Shown here: piece after piece, positions 30,772 through 38,458 of the stretch | Position numbering within the stretch: the stretch's first letter is position 1 | Layout: each line of letters begins with the position of its first letter | Source: Ignavibacteriales bacterium | Lineage (GTDB): Bacteria > Bacteroidota > Ignavibacteria > Ignavibacteriales > Ignavibacteriaceae | Length of the DNA stretch: 44,174 nucleotides | Direction: 5' to 3' | Assembly: GCA_012517155.1 (NCBI GenBank) | Contig: JAAYVN010000136.1 | Span: 1-44,174 of the forward strand | Made by a program: the position numbers and the translations under genes | Notes under the pieces: generated by a model | Told to the model about the DNA's origin: nothing | Database searches by the model: none | Seen by the model: only the letters and a program-made list of their open reading frames with translations

Positions 30772-31194
30772 TTAATCCTCATCGGTAAGCTCAAACTCCT
30801 TAACGGTTTGAATTGACTTTCGGGATAATTCATCCTTAATACTAAAAGTTAACTTATAATTTCCGAGCGTATAAGTGGAATCCAAAACAAACTGAGCATC
30901 GAGAGAAAGATCGCTTTTCTTTTCGTCAAATGAAGAATCCCTGACTCCGGAAGCGACAGCTTTAAGGGTCAAGCCATCCGGCGTAGTCAGATCGATATTG
31001 TATGTGAGTTTTGAAATGTACTTTTGTTCGGATTCCTTCAGTTCAAATCCCTTAACGACCACAGAAGCGTTGACCTCCCATTCATCGCCAAGATCGTAAG
31101 CGCCAACTTCTGGATTTACAAGTTCAAACTTAACCTCGGTCTCAGAGCAGGAGACGAAGAAAAAAGTCACCAATAAAAAAAATAGATATTTCAT
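30772..31194 (-). CDS. Small lipoprotein upstream of the two-component pair
   Basis: A 140-residue protein with a lipoprotein signal peptide (lipobox FVSC, Cys16). The mature 124 residues alternate polar and aliphatic residues in a beta-sandwich-like pattern (VEVNASVVVKGFEL, KLTYNIDLTTPDG, TLGNYKLTFSIKDEL) and end in an acidic tail. It resembles immunoglobulin-like lipoproteins of Bacteroidetes in general character, but I do not recognise a family. It lies 26 bases before the sensor kinase gene and after the serC terminator, so it may be the first gene of a lipoprotein-kinase-regulator operon. Whether it modulates the kinase is unknown, because the kinase has no periplasmic part. Confidence 0.8.
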   Translation of the reverse strand: MKYLFFLLVTFFFVSCSETEVKFELVNPEVGAYDLGDEWEVNASVVVKGFELKESEQKYISKLTYNIDLTTPDGLTLKAVASGVRDSSFDEKKSDLSLDAQFVLDSTYTLGNYKLTFSIKDELSRKSIQTVKEFELTDED

Positions 31195-31224
31195 AATAAA
31201 TGCTTAATTAATGAATTGATAGAA

Positions 31225-31249
31225 CCCCGCCTTCCGGTAGCAGGCGGGG
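31225..31249 (-). terminator. Terminator hairpin after serC
   Basis: CCCCGCCT (31225-31232) and AGGCGGGG (31242-31249) form a perfect 8-bp GC stem with a 9-base loop, immediately after the serC stop on the minus strand; the following T-tract is short and interrupted. Confidence 0.7.
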
Positions 31250-31257
31250 GTATAAAA

Positions 31258-32346
31258 TTAACCGTTTTTAGCTTTAAATTCGATCATGAATTTAACGAGT
31301 TCCTGAATGCCGAGCAGTGGGAATGCATTATATATTGATGCACGCAATCCGCCAACTGAGCGGTGTCCTTTAAGTCCAACAAATCCAGCTTTTGTCACTT
31401 CGTCGATAAATTTCTTTTCAAGTTCTTCAGAGGGGAGTCTGAAAGTAACATTCATAAGGGAGCGGCTATCTTTTTCCGCATGTCCCTTATAATATCCGTC
31501 GCTGCTGTCAATGCAATCGTAAAGCAATTTGGCTTTCTCAAGATTTGTTTTGTACATTGCATCGAGCCCGCCTTTTTTAACCAGATGTTTTGCAACAAGG
31601 TCAATCATGTATATCCCAAAAGTATTGGGGGTATTGTAGAGAGAATTATTTTCGACATGAGTTTTGTAATTCAGCATTGTGTGCAGGGAATCGGATGATC
31701 TTTCAAGGAGATCTTTTCTTAAGATAACCAGGACAACTCCGGAGGGACCAATATTTTTCTGAGCGCCTGCATAAATAAGGGCATACTTACTGACGTCAAT
31801 TTTCTTAAAGAGAATATCCGATGAAGCATCGCAGACCAGCGGCAGGTTACCGACCTGAGGTTCAGCGTGCCATTGAGTTCCATAGATCGTATTGTTCGAT
31901 GTGAAATGCACATATGCGGAATCCGGATCAAGTTTAATTTCTTCCGGTTTGGGGATCCGCTTAAAATTTTCGGATTCGGTAGAAGCTGCGATATTAACCG
32001 TTCCAACTCTTTTAGCTTCCTTAACAGCTTTTTTAGACCATGAGCCAGTAACGATGTAATCGGCTTTGTTTTTGGGAGGCATCAGGTTAAGGGGAACCAT
32101 TGAGAATTGCAGACTTGCGCCGCCTTGGAGGAATAAAATTTCGTAATCATCACTGATATCGAGAAGCGATTTAATCCCGTTTTTAGCACTAAGCAGAATT
32201 TCGTCAAATTTTTTGGAGCGATGTGACATTTCAAGAATAGACATTCCCGCGCCAGGGAGAGTGAAAAGCTGTTCCTGAGCTTCTTTAATGACCTCTTCCG
32301 GAAGGATAGCGGGGCCTGCGTTTAAATTAAATACTCTTTTTTCCAT
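31258..32346 (-). CDS. serC: Phosphoserine aminotransferase SerC
   Basis: SerC converts 3-phosphohydroxypyruvate and glutamate to phosphoserine, the second step of serine synthesis. The 362-residue protein begins with FNLNAGPAILPEEV (6-19) and has EMSHRSKKF (39-47), FLQGGASLQF (72-81), the pyridoxal-phosphate Lys197 in YAGAQKNIGPSG and SLMNVTFRLP near the C-terminus, all diagnostic. AAGGA lies 7 bases upstream of the ATG. It follows the DUF1015 gene by 34 bases; serC-DUF1015 linkage is common in Bacteroidetes and relatives. A GC hairpin ends the unit. Confidence 0.96.
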   Translation of the reverse strand: MEKRVFNLNAGPAILPEEVIKEAQEQLFTLPGAGMSILEMSHRSKKFDEILLSAKNGIKSLLDISDDYEILFLQGGASLQFSMVPLNLMPPKNKADYIVTGSWSKKAVKEAKRVGTVNIAASTESENFKRIPKPEEIKLDPDSAYVHFTSNNTIYGTQWHAEPQVGNLPLVCDASSDILFKKIDVSKYALIYAGAQKNIGPSGVVLVILRKDLLERSSDSLHTMLNYKTHVENNSLYNTPNTFGIYMIDLVAKHLVKKGGLDAMYKTNLEKAKLLYDCIDSSDGYYKGHAEKDSRSLMNVTFRLPSEELEKKFIDEVTKAGFVGLKGHRSVGGLRASIYNAFPLLGIQELVKFMIEFKAKNG

Positions 32347-32380
32347 ACTATTTTCCTTTTATGATTTTGAATTATACTAA

Positions 32381-33628
32381 TTAAATTAAATGAGTAAGCA
32401 AGCCGTCCCGAAGTTTTGGTTCAAACCAGGTTGATTTAGGCGGCATTATTTCGTTTGCATCGGATATGTTAATAAGATCATCAAGAGTAACCGGATAAAG
32501 AGAAAAAGCAACCGCAAATTTTCCGGAGTCCACAAGTTTTTCAAGTTCTGCAGTACCCCTTATACCTCCAACAAAGTCAATTCGTTTGTTAGTACGGGGG
32601 TCATCGATACCAAGAACAGGGTTTAGGAGGAAATTCTGAAGAATGCTGACATCCAAAGAATCGGAGACCGATGCGGATAAGGATTCCGAAGCGAGGATCA
32701 TATCCCTTGGAGTCAGGAGATACCATTGTTTGTTCAGATACATCCCGAAAGTTCTTTTGCCTGATGGTTCTTTCAGTTGCGTTTTTTCGAGATGAAACTT
32801 TTCCGCAACGAGATCGAGGAAGGATTCTTCCGAATTTCCATTAAGATCCGCAACTACGCGGTTATAAGGAAGTATTTTAAGCTGTCCGGCGGGAAAGAGA
32901 ACAGCGATAAAATAATTATATTCTTCATTGCCGGAATGATTTGGATTGCTTTTTTGCATTTCCTCCCTGGCTCGGCTTGCACTTTTTGCCCGGTGATGTC
33001 CGTCGGCGATATAAAGATTTTTTACGTTGGCAAAATGTTCAACTATCGTATTATTCAATTCGGCAGGGACAATCCATATCGTATGGGAGATGCCGTCAGG
33101 AGCGGTAAAATCGTAAACGGGTTTGACTGAAGCAGTAACATTTTGGATTATTGTATTAACTGCCTCGACGTCTTTATAAGTCAGGAATACAACACCGGTT
33201 TGAGCCCGTGTAGTGATAATATGCTTTGTGCGGTCGTCTTCCTTTTCCTTTCTTGTTTTTTCATGTTTAAGTATAACATTATTGTCATAATCGTCAACCG
33301 AGAAAGTTGCGGTAATTCCCGTTTGTGCTCTTCCATCCATTACCAGTCGGTAGATATAGAAGTGGGGGGACTCATCAGTAATAAGAGGGGCATCGTTAAT
33401 AATTCTTTCAAGATTTGATTTCGCTCTGAGGTAAACTTGGTCATCATAATGTCCAACAGAATCGGGGAGTTCAATTTCCGAGCGGGTAATTCGCAAGAAA
33501 CTATCAGGAAAATTCTGCGCATATTCTCTTGCCTCAGCAACGTTAACCACATCATAAGGAACGCTTGCCACGAGTTGAGCGACTTCCGGTTTCGGTCTTA
33601 ATGCTTTAAATGGTCTAATAACTGCCAT
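32381..33628 (-). CDS. DUF1015 family protein
   Basis: A 415-residue protein of family DUF1015, beginning AVIRPFKALRP with VASVPYDVVN (about 22-31) and FPDSFLRITR. Other conserved parts are KHEKTRKEKEDDR (about 133-145), the central YIADGHHRAKSA (about 210-221) and GIDDPRTNKRIDFVGG (about 337-352). The DGHHR motif looks like a catalytic or metal site, but the family has no established activity. The ATG at 33628 is preferred to the GTG at 33634 because GGAG lies 5-8 bases upstream of it. It is cotranscribed with serC, so a role around serine or one-carbon metabolism is often suspected; this is inference. Confidence 0.88.
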   Translation of the reverse strand: MAVIRPFKALRPKPEVAQLVASVPYDVVNVAEAREYAQNFPDSFLRITRSEIELPDSVGHYDDQVYLRAKSNLERIINDAPLITDESPHFYIYRLVMDGRAQTGITATFSVDDYDNNVILKHEKTRKEKEDDRTKHIITTRAQTGVVFLTYKDVEAVNTIIQNVTASVKPVYDFTAPDGISHTIWIVPAELNNTIVEHFANVKNLYIADGHHRAKSASRAREEMQKSNPNHSGNEEYNYFIAVLFPAGQLKILPYNRVVADLNGNSEESFLDLVAEKFHLEKTQLKEPSGKRTFGMYLNKQWYLLTPRDMILASESLSASVSDSLDVSILQNFLLNPVLGIDDPRTNKRIDFVGGIRGTAELEKLVDSGKFAVAFSLYPVTLDDLINISDANEIMPPKSTWFEPKLRDGLLTHLI

Positions 33629-33861
33629 GATCACTCCATAAGATTTTAATTTTAATTATGTTTACAAAAATCGGAAAAATAAGTGACTAAAGAAAGGGAA
33701 AAGAGAAATAGAATGCGGTGCAGCGAAAGGATTACCTGAATTTGTGATTGAGAAATATGAGGGAGAGTCTGCTTGAAAGAGAATGAGGAAATGAAATTAA
33801 AAACCGATTTGCTGCGAGTTGAAATTTTTTTATATTAATTTTGTATAATTATCTATTTTAA

Positions 33862-34857
33862 ATGATTTTTGATATGAAAACAGACGAAAAAGAGGCGAAA
33901 TCAGCCAGAAACAAAACCATCAAACTTACACAGGAAGAAGTTACCCATTACGGCGGGAAGGTTGTTGTCCTGAGGGATTCCGCCACACTTGAGGAGGTTA
34001 TAAACAGAACAATCTGCGGGGATTATTTTAAGATTGCGAGCTTTTTACCTGATGCAACGGTTGACTTGCTTGTTCTTGATCCCCCTTATAATCTAAGAAA
34101 ATCCTTTAAGGGGACATCCTTCAAGAAGACTTCAGAAGAAGAATACACCGAGTATATTGAGTCCATTTTGGAGAAAGTGGTCCACTGTTTGAAACCAAAT
34201 GCTTCAGTATATATTTGCGGGGATTATAATTCATCAACATCAATACATCTTGCAGCAAAGAAATATCTAAAAGTGTTGAACCGAATAACATGGCAGCGAG
34301 AGAAAGGCAGGGGAGCGAAAGCGAACTGGAAGAACTGTACTGAGGATATCTGGTTTTGTGCAATGTCAAAAAATTATAAATTCAGAGTTGACAGGGTCAA
34401 AGAGATAAGAAAAGTTATTGCCCCGTATAAGGAAGAAGGAGAGCCAAAGGATTGGATTGAGACAAAGGAGGGGAACTTCAGGTTAACACATCCCTCCAAT
34501 ATATGGACGGACCTGACAATTCCCTACTGGTCAATGGGGGAGAATACAGAGCACCCGACACAAAAACCCGAGAAGTTACTCGCAAAGATTATTCTGGCAA
34601 GTTCCGATGAGGGGGATGTAATATTGGATCCCTTCCTGGGTTCGGGAACGACAAGTGTGGTGGCGAAAAAACTGAACAGAAACTATATTGGAATTGAACT
34701 GGACCACGGATACGCGGCTGTGGCTGAGAAAAGACTAGAAAAAGCGGAAAAGGACAAGAGCATACAGGGATATGAGGAGGGGGTTTTTTGGGAAAGAAAC
34801 ACCCTGTCGGTTAGAAATAAATTGCGTAAGAACGAAAACGAACTCACTATCTGGTAA
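33862..34857 (+). CDS. Orphan DNA methyltransferase, N4-cytosine/N6-adenine type
   Basis: A 331-residue beta-class amino-methyltransferase: catalytic motif IV DPPY (73-76) precedes the AdoMet motif DPFLGSGTT (256-264), followed by NYIGIELD. The HPTQKPEKLL block before motif I is typical of this class. Motif DPPY is compatible with either N6-adenine or N4-cytosine methylation, and the target site cannot be read from the sequence. No restriction endonuclease or specificity subunit is adjacent, so it looks solitary. The N-terminal 40 residues precede the usual core; a second ATG at 33874 is also possible. TAATTTTG at 33836-33843 matches a -7 element and TATAAT with TTGAAA (19-base spacer) is also present, so the promoter is ambiguous. 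Its 3' end overlaps menD by 11 bases, tail to tail. Confidence 0.92.
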   Translation: MIFDMKTDEKEAKSARNKTIKLTQEEVTHYGGKVVVLRDSATLEEVINRTICGDYFKIASFLPDATVDLLVLDPPYNLRKSFKGTSFKKTSEEEYTEYIESILEKVVHCLKPNASVYICGDYNSSTSIHLAAKKYLKVLNRITWQREKGRGAKANWKNCTEDIWFCAMSKNYKFRVDRVKEIRKVIAPYKEEGEPKDWIETKEGNFRLTHPSNIWTDLTIPYWSMGENTEHPTQKPEKLLAKIILASSDEGDVILDPFLGSGTTSVVAKKLNRNYIGIELDHGYAAVAEKRLEKAEKDKSIQGYEEGVFWERNTLSVRNKLRKNENELTIW

Positions 34858-36661
34858 GCAAGGTGGTGATTTCTGTTGAGAGGGTAGAATCCACTTTTTC
34901 CCAGAAAGCCTTTCGGATTTGATGAGACTCATCAGCATTAGTAGTAAACTGAAGAACCTTCACACCCTCTCTTTCAAAAGAGGTAAGATATTCCCGTTTG
35001 AAGTATTGCCAGCTTGGCATGAGTTTGTGGTAAGCAGAAAAACCTTTCACGATCTCTCCAAAGTTTAAATTCTGGGGAAGTACAAAGTACTTTTTGAAAT
35101 CCTCGCCATATTCTGAAACAGGCAGGGCATAAAAAATTCCTCCACTGTTGTTGTTAACAAGGACTATAGTTATTGACAAGCCAAGATTATTTGCCATTGC
35201 CAGACTACCTATATCATGCTGAAAAGCCTGATCTCCGATAACCACCGTTGTGTGTTTTCCACTTGCCGCAGCTATGCCAAACGCAGTAGAGATTATTCCG
35301 TCTATTCCGGAAGCTCCGCGGTTGAAGAAAATGTGTAAATTCTTATTGGATTTTGAAGCGAAGTAATCAAAATCCCTCACAGGTGTGCTGTTGGAAAGAA
35401 ATATGTTGCATCCTTCCGGAGCCAGGTTGATTATCTCGTTAACGATTCTTGATTCTATGGGAAAGCGGGTAGCCGAGATCACAGTTCTCTTCATTTCCTC
35501 TATTTTGGAATCGGCGCTTTTAAAGAAGTTAAGCCATTTCTTTCTTTTTTTCTGAAGTGATGAATCGAGAGGTCCGGCTGATTTAAGTTCCGCCAGCAGA
35601 GCGTTAATAAAAGTGGTCGGATGTTGGGCAATGTATGCTTTAGCGTTTTGCGAGGGGTCGAATTTGTCGCCGAACTGATTGATTACATATCGCGGCGATC
35701 TGGTGGTTGAAAGAAATTTCAGAGTTGCTTTTGAAGTAACAGTTCTTCCGAACTGAAGAATAAAATCAGGTTTAACCGCCCAGTTAATATTTTCGGATCT
35801 CAGCAATGAATCCGCATTCGCAATAATGTTACTGCTCTGTGTCCGGAGAAACCTTAAACCGGAAGCAACATCGGCAAGGAGCGGGATGTCCAGGCTTTCC
35901 GCGAGTTCCAGAATACTCTCGCGGCAGTCGGGATTGCCGGTCTCGTTCGGACCTGCAATAATCAAACCCCGTACTGAATTGATTACAAGGTTGAGAATTT
36001 CCTTAAATTCAGTTGATTCGGAAAATCGGGCAGGATCTTTCACTTTAAACTGCGAATATTTATTGTTTGCTGAAAGTTTTTTTACCGAAGCAATGAAATT
36101 TTCCGAGACTTCCGATGTATAACTCCGGGGTTCTAACGGTTCTTCAAAAGGAAGGTTGATGTGAACAGGTCCGGGGTCATTTTGCAGCACCTCGTAAACC
36201 ATTTGCGTAATGTCAAAAATTTTTTTAATTCCTTTAGAAGTCACCTGAGGAAGTCCGGCATCGATGGAAAGTCTTGTGTGATTGCGAAAAATATCCACCT
36301 GATTAATAGTCTGGTTTGCCCCATAGCCCAGGAAGCGAGGGGGCCGGTCGGCGGTAAGTATAATCAAAGGGATTCTGCTGAAAAAAGCCTCGACAATTGC
36401 GGGATATAGTTCCGCGGTTGCCGTACCGGATGTACACTCCACAATTACGGGTTGCCCGCCGGCTTTTGCCATTCCAAGTGCGAAGAAAGCGGATATTCTT
36501 TCATCAACGACAGCATATTTTTTTATTTCTTCTGCTTTTGCAAGAGCAAGGGTTATGGGAGTATTTCTGGAGCCGGGGGAAACAGTAGCCTTGCGAACTC
36601 CGATTTTAATAAATTCCGAAATTAAAGCTTCCGACCAGAAATTATTATTATTGATTTTCAT
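34847..36661 (-). CDS. menD: SEPHCHC synthase MenD
   Basis: MenD is the thiamine-diphosphate enzyme that joins 2-oxoglutarate-derived succinic semialdehyde to isochorismate, giving SEPHCHC, the second step of menaquinone synthesis. The 604-residue protein shows SPGSRNTPITLAL (28-40), the cofactor-activating Glu54 in VVDERISAFFALG, CTSGTATAELYPAIVEA (77-93), LTADRPP (102-108) and, near the C-terminus, the cofactor-binding GDQAFQHDIGSLAMANN and NNNSGGIF. All elements of an active enzyme are visible. It starts inside the last 14 bases of menF, so translation is coupled. Its 3' end overlaps the methyltransferase gene on the other strand, with no terminator between them. Confidence 0.95.
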   Translation of the reverse strand: MKINNNNFWSEALISEFIKIGVRKATVSPGSRNTPITLALAKAEEIKKYAVVDERISAFFALGMAKAGGQPVIVECTSGTATAELYPAIVEAFFSRIPLIILTADRPPRFLGYGANQTINQVDIFRNHTRLSIDAGLPQVTSKGIKKIFDITQMVYEVLQNDPGPVHINLPFEEPLEPRSYTSEVSENFIASVKKLSANNKYSQFKVKDPARFSESTEFKEILNLVINSVRGLIIAGPNETGNPDCRESILELAESLDIPLLADVASGLRFLRTQSSNIIANADSLLRSENINWAVKPDFILQFGRTVTSKATLKFLSTTRSPRYVINQFGDKFDPSQNAKAYIAQHPTTFINALLAELKSAGPLDSSLQKKRKKWLNFFKSADSKIEEMKRTVISATRFPIESRIVNEIINLAPEGCNIFLSNSTPVRDFDYFASKSNKNLHIFFNRGASGIDGIISTAFGIAAASGKHTTVVIGDQAFQHDIGSLAMANNLGLSITIVLVNNNSGGIFYALPVSEYGEDFKKYFVLPQNLNFGEIVKGFSAYHKLMPSWQYFKREYLTSFEREGVKVLQFTTNADESHQIRKAFWEKVDSTLSTEITTLLTR

Positions 36662-38135
36662 AATCGATAATAGTTAGAATATTATTCATTTTAAGAAGGG
36701 TCTCTTCATATTCGGTTTCGGGACTTGAATCCTCAACAATCCCGCATCCCGCATAAATGGTTAATTTATTGTTTCTCTGAAGACCCCCTCTGATTGAGAC
36801 TGCGATATTTGCGGAATAAAAATTAAACCAGCCGACTATTCCGGTAAATAATCCCCGGTCGATATTTTCATACTCATTAATAATGCGGAAGGCGACTTCC
36901 CTGGGAAAACCGCACACAGCCGGAGTGGGAAAAAGACTGGATATTAATTTAAATACGGGAATAATAGTTGTGGTATCATCCTCGCTTCCCTTAAGTTCGG
37001 CGGTCACCGGAGTCCAAAGGTGCTGAACCTTTGCGGTTTTTTTTATCCTTGGGGTTTTAACATAAGAGATTTTCGAAGAGAATTTTTTCAGTGTATTAAC
37101 AATGTAGCGGGTGACATAATTATGTTCATCTATATTTTTTTCCGAAGAGAGAAGCATTATTTCATTTTTTCTGTCCAGTTCGTCATTCACACCGCGTGCA
37201 ATTGACCCGGCCACTGCCTCGGTTTCCAGCTTAAGACCTTTCACGGAAAAAAGTTTTTCGGGGGAGCATCCCCAATAAACCGACTTCCCCTCGCGGTACA
37301 GATAGCCATTGCAGCCCGAACCGTCCGGGCGACCCTTGAAATTTTTTATTTTGGAAATAATGGTAGCGGTAGAGAACTCCTGATTGAGATTATATTCCGT
37401 TGCCCTTGAAAAAACAACCTTATCAATATCCTTTGTGGCGATCAGTTCTTTCCCCTTGGAAACCAGCCGCTCCCAGTCCCTTTCTCCGGCTTTGGGATCT
37501 TGTTCATTGGCGGTCAGGAGAATCCGGGCTTTTTTCAGTTCCGGTTCATATACAAGGGAAGCGGCAGAGATATTCTCCGCCTTTTTTAATAATTCGGAAA
37601 TCTTTTCTCCCTTTGCCACCCGGAAATTAATAAGAATCCTGCTAATTTCCGAAGGAGAATCCGACTGATTGGTCTTGAAGATGACGACTTCAGGGAGGAA
37701 CCATTTAGCCCCCTTATAATCGGACCATTCGCCGCCGGGTCTCGAGTTGAACTTCATGCCTCCAACAAACAAGGGGATAAACTCGCTACAGCACTCCGAC
37801 CAGTTCCTGACTATCTTCTCCTGAAGCTCAAGGAACTTTTGTTCAGCGAAAGCCAGAGAGCGCTCATTTCCGGAATCGAAGTGGAGTAAATCGCTATTCT
37901 CGAGGGACAAGCATTCACCACAGGCACAAATTTCATATTCATTACGGCTGTCAGAATAATAAAAAACAGTAGAATAGAGTTTTGCAAGAGTTTCTCTGAA
38001 AACGGGGAGGCTGTCGGGAAACTGAGTCATGAAACTCAGAATCACTTCATTCCCGCTTTTCAGGGAATTTTTCACTTCGGCCTGATTAATAAATTTAGAA
38101 AAGGCAGCAGAAAGAGTTGAATTGGCTTGTTCCAT
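36648..38135 (-). CDS. menF: Isochorismate synthase MenF
   Basis: MenF isomerises chorismate to isochorismate, the entry to menaquinone synthesis. The 495-residue protein has a variable N-terminal half and a C-terminal chorismate-binding domain with WGCSPEKLFSV, ETEAVAGSIARG, SSEKNIDEHNYV (metal-binding Glu region), LFPTPAVCGFPR and GCGIVEDSSPETEYEETLLK. The PTPAVCG form and absence of a glutamine-amidotransferase partner favour MenF over anthranilate or aminodeoxychorismate synthases; a salicylate synthase is less likely because menD follows directly. The first residues are MEQANSTLSAAF and no Shine-Dalgarno sequence is obvious. It is the first gene of the menF-menD pair; later men genes are elsewhere. 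Confidence 0.94.
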   Translation of the reverse strand: MEQANSTLSAAFSKFINQAEVKNSLKSGNEVILSFMTQFPDSLPVFRETLAKLYSTVFYYSDSRNEYEICACGECLSLENSDLLHFDSGNERSLAFAEQKFLELQEKIVRNWSECCSEFIPLFVGGMKFNSRPGGEWSDYKGAKWFLPEVVIFKTNQSDSPSEISRILINFRVAKGEKISELLKKAENISAASLVYEPELKKARILLTANEQDPKAGERDWERLVSKGKELIATKDIDKVVFSRATEYNLNQEFSTATIISKIKNFKGRPDGSGCNGYLYREGKSVYWGCSPEKLFSVKGLKLETEAVAGSIARGVNDELDRKNEIMLLSSEKNIDEHNYVTRYIVNTLKKFSSKISYVKTPRIKKTAKVQHLWTPVTAELKGSEDDTTTIIPVFKLISSLFPTPAVCGFPREVAFRIINEYENIDRGLFTGIVGWFNFYSANIAVSIRGGLQRNNKLTIYAGCGIVEDSSPETEYEETLLKMNNILTIIDYENQ

Positions 38136-38316
38136 AGAGTTGTATTGAATGAATCATTATGTTCCGACTATTAAATAATCTTTACGGCATATGCCCCAGT
38201 TAGTAATTCTCAAAACAGTTTGTAAAGTTAATACAAAAATAGGAATAATTTATATTGATATTAAAAAATTTAAATTGCTGATTAAGACTTAATTTTTACT
38301 TTTTTTGAGACATTAG

Positions 38317-38340
38317 AACCTTTTGCGCATCCAAAAGGTT
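38317..38340. promoter_or_regulatory. Perfect inverted repeat upstream of ompA
   Basis: AACCTTTTG (38317-38325) and CAAAAGGTT (38332-38340) are perfect 9-bp arms around a 6-base spacer (cgcatc). It lies 55 bases upstream of the ompA -33 element and no gene reads into it, so an operator is more likely than a terminator. Confidence 0.45.
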
Positions 38341-38394
38341 AACAAAGTAACAGAAAAGGTCCAAAATAAAACAATTGTATGTGTTTTATATCAA

Positions 38395-38424
38395 TTGTTT
38401 AATTGCGGATACTTTGTATATTTG
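38395..38424 (+). promoter_or_regulatory. Bacteroidetes-type promoter of the OmpA gene
   Basis: TTG (38395-38397), 19 bases, TATATTTG (38417-38424), an exact TAnnTTTG match. The -7 element ends 34 bases before the start codon, leaving about 27 bases of leader. Confidence 0.65.
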
Positions 38425-38458
38425 ATATCATTCTTTAACTAATTTATTAGAGGTTGTT

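Larger units (their letters stand above)
38136..38458. other. Divergent intergenic region between menF and ompA
   Basis: This 323-base gap contains a perfect 9-bp hairpin (38317-38340) and the ompA promoter (38395-38424). A TATTTTTG -7-like element for menF lies at 38241-38234 but has no TTG at the right distance. I see no RNA gene or small coding frame. Confidence 0.6.

Noticed and set aside
33862..34857. Restriction-modification system
   Set aside because: Neighbouring genes are DUF1015, serC and menD; no endonuclease or specificity gene is seen.
38234..38241. menF promoter from an exact minus-strand TATTTTTG
   Set aside because: No TTG occurs 17-23 bases upstream, and the distance to the start codon is about 100 bases, unlike the other promoters.
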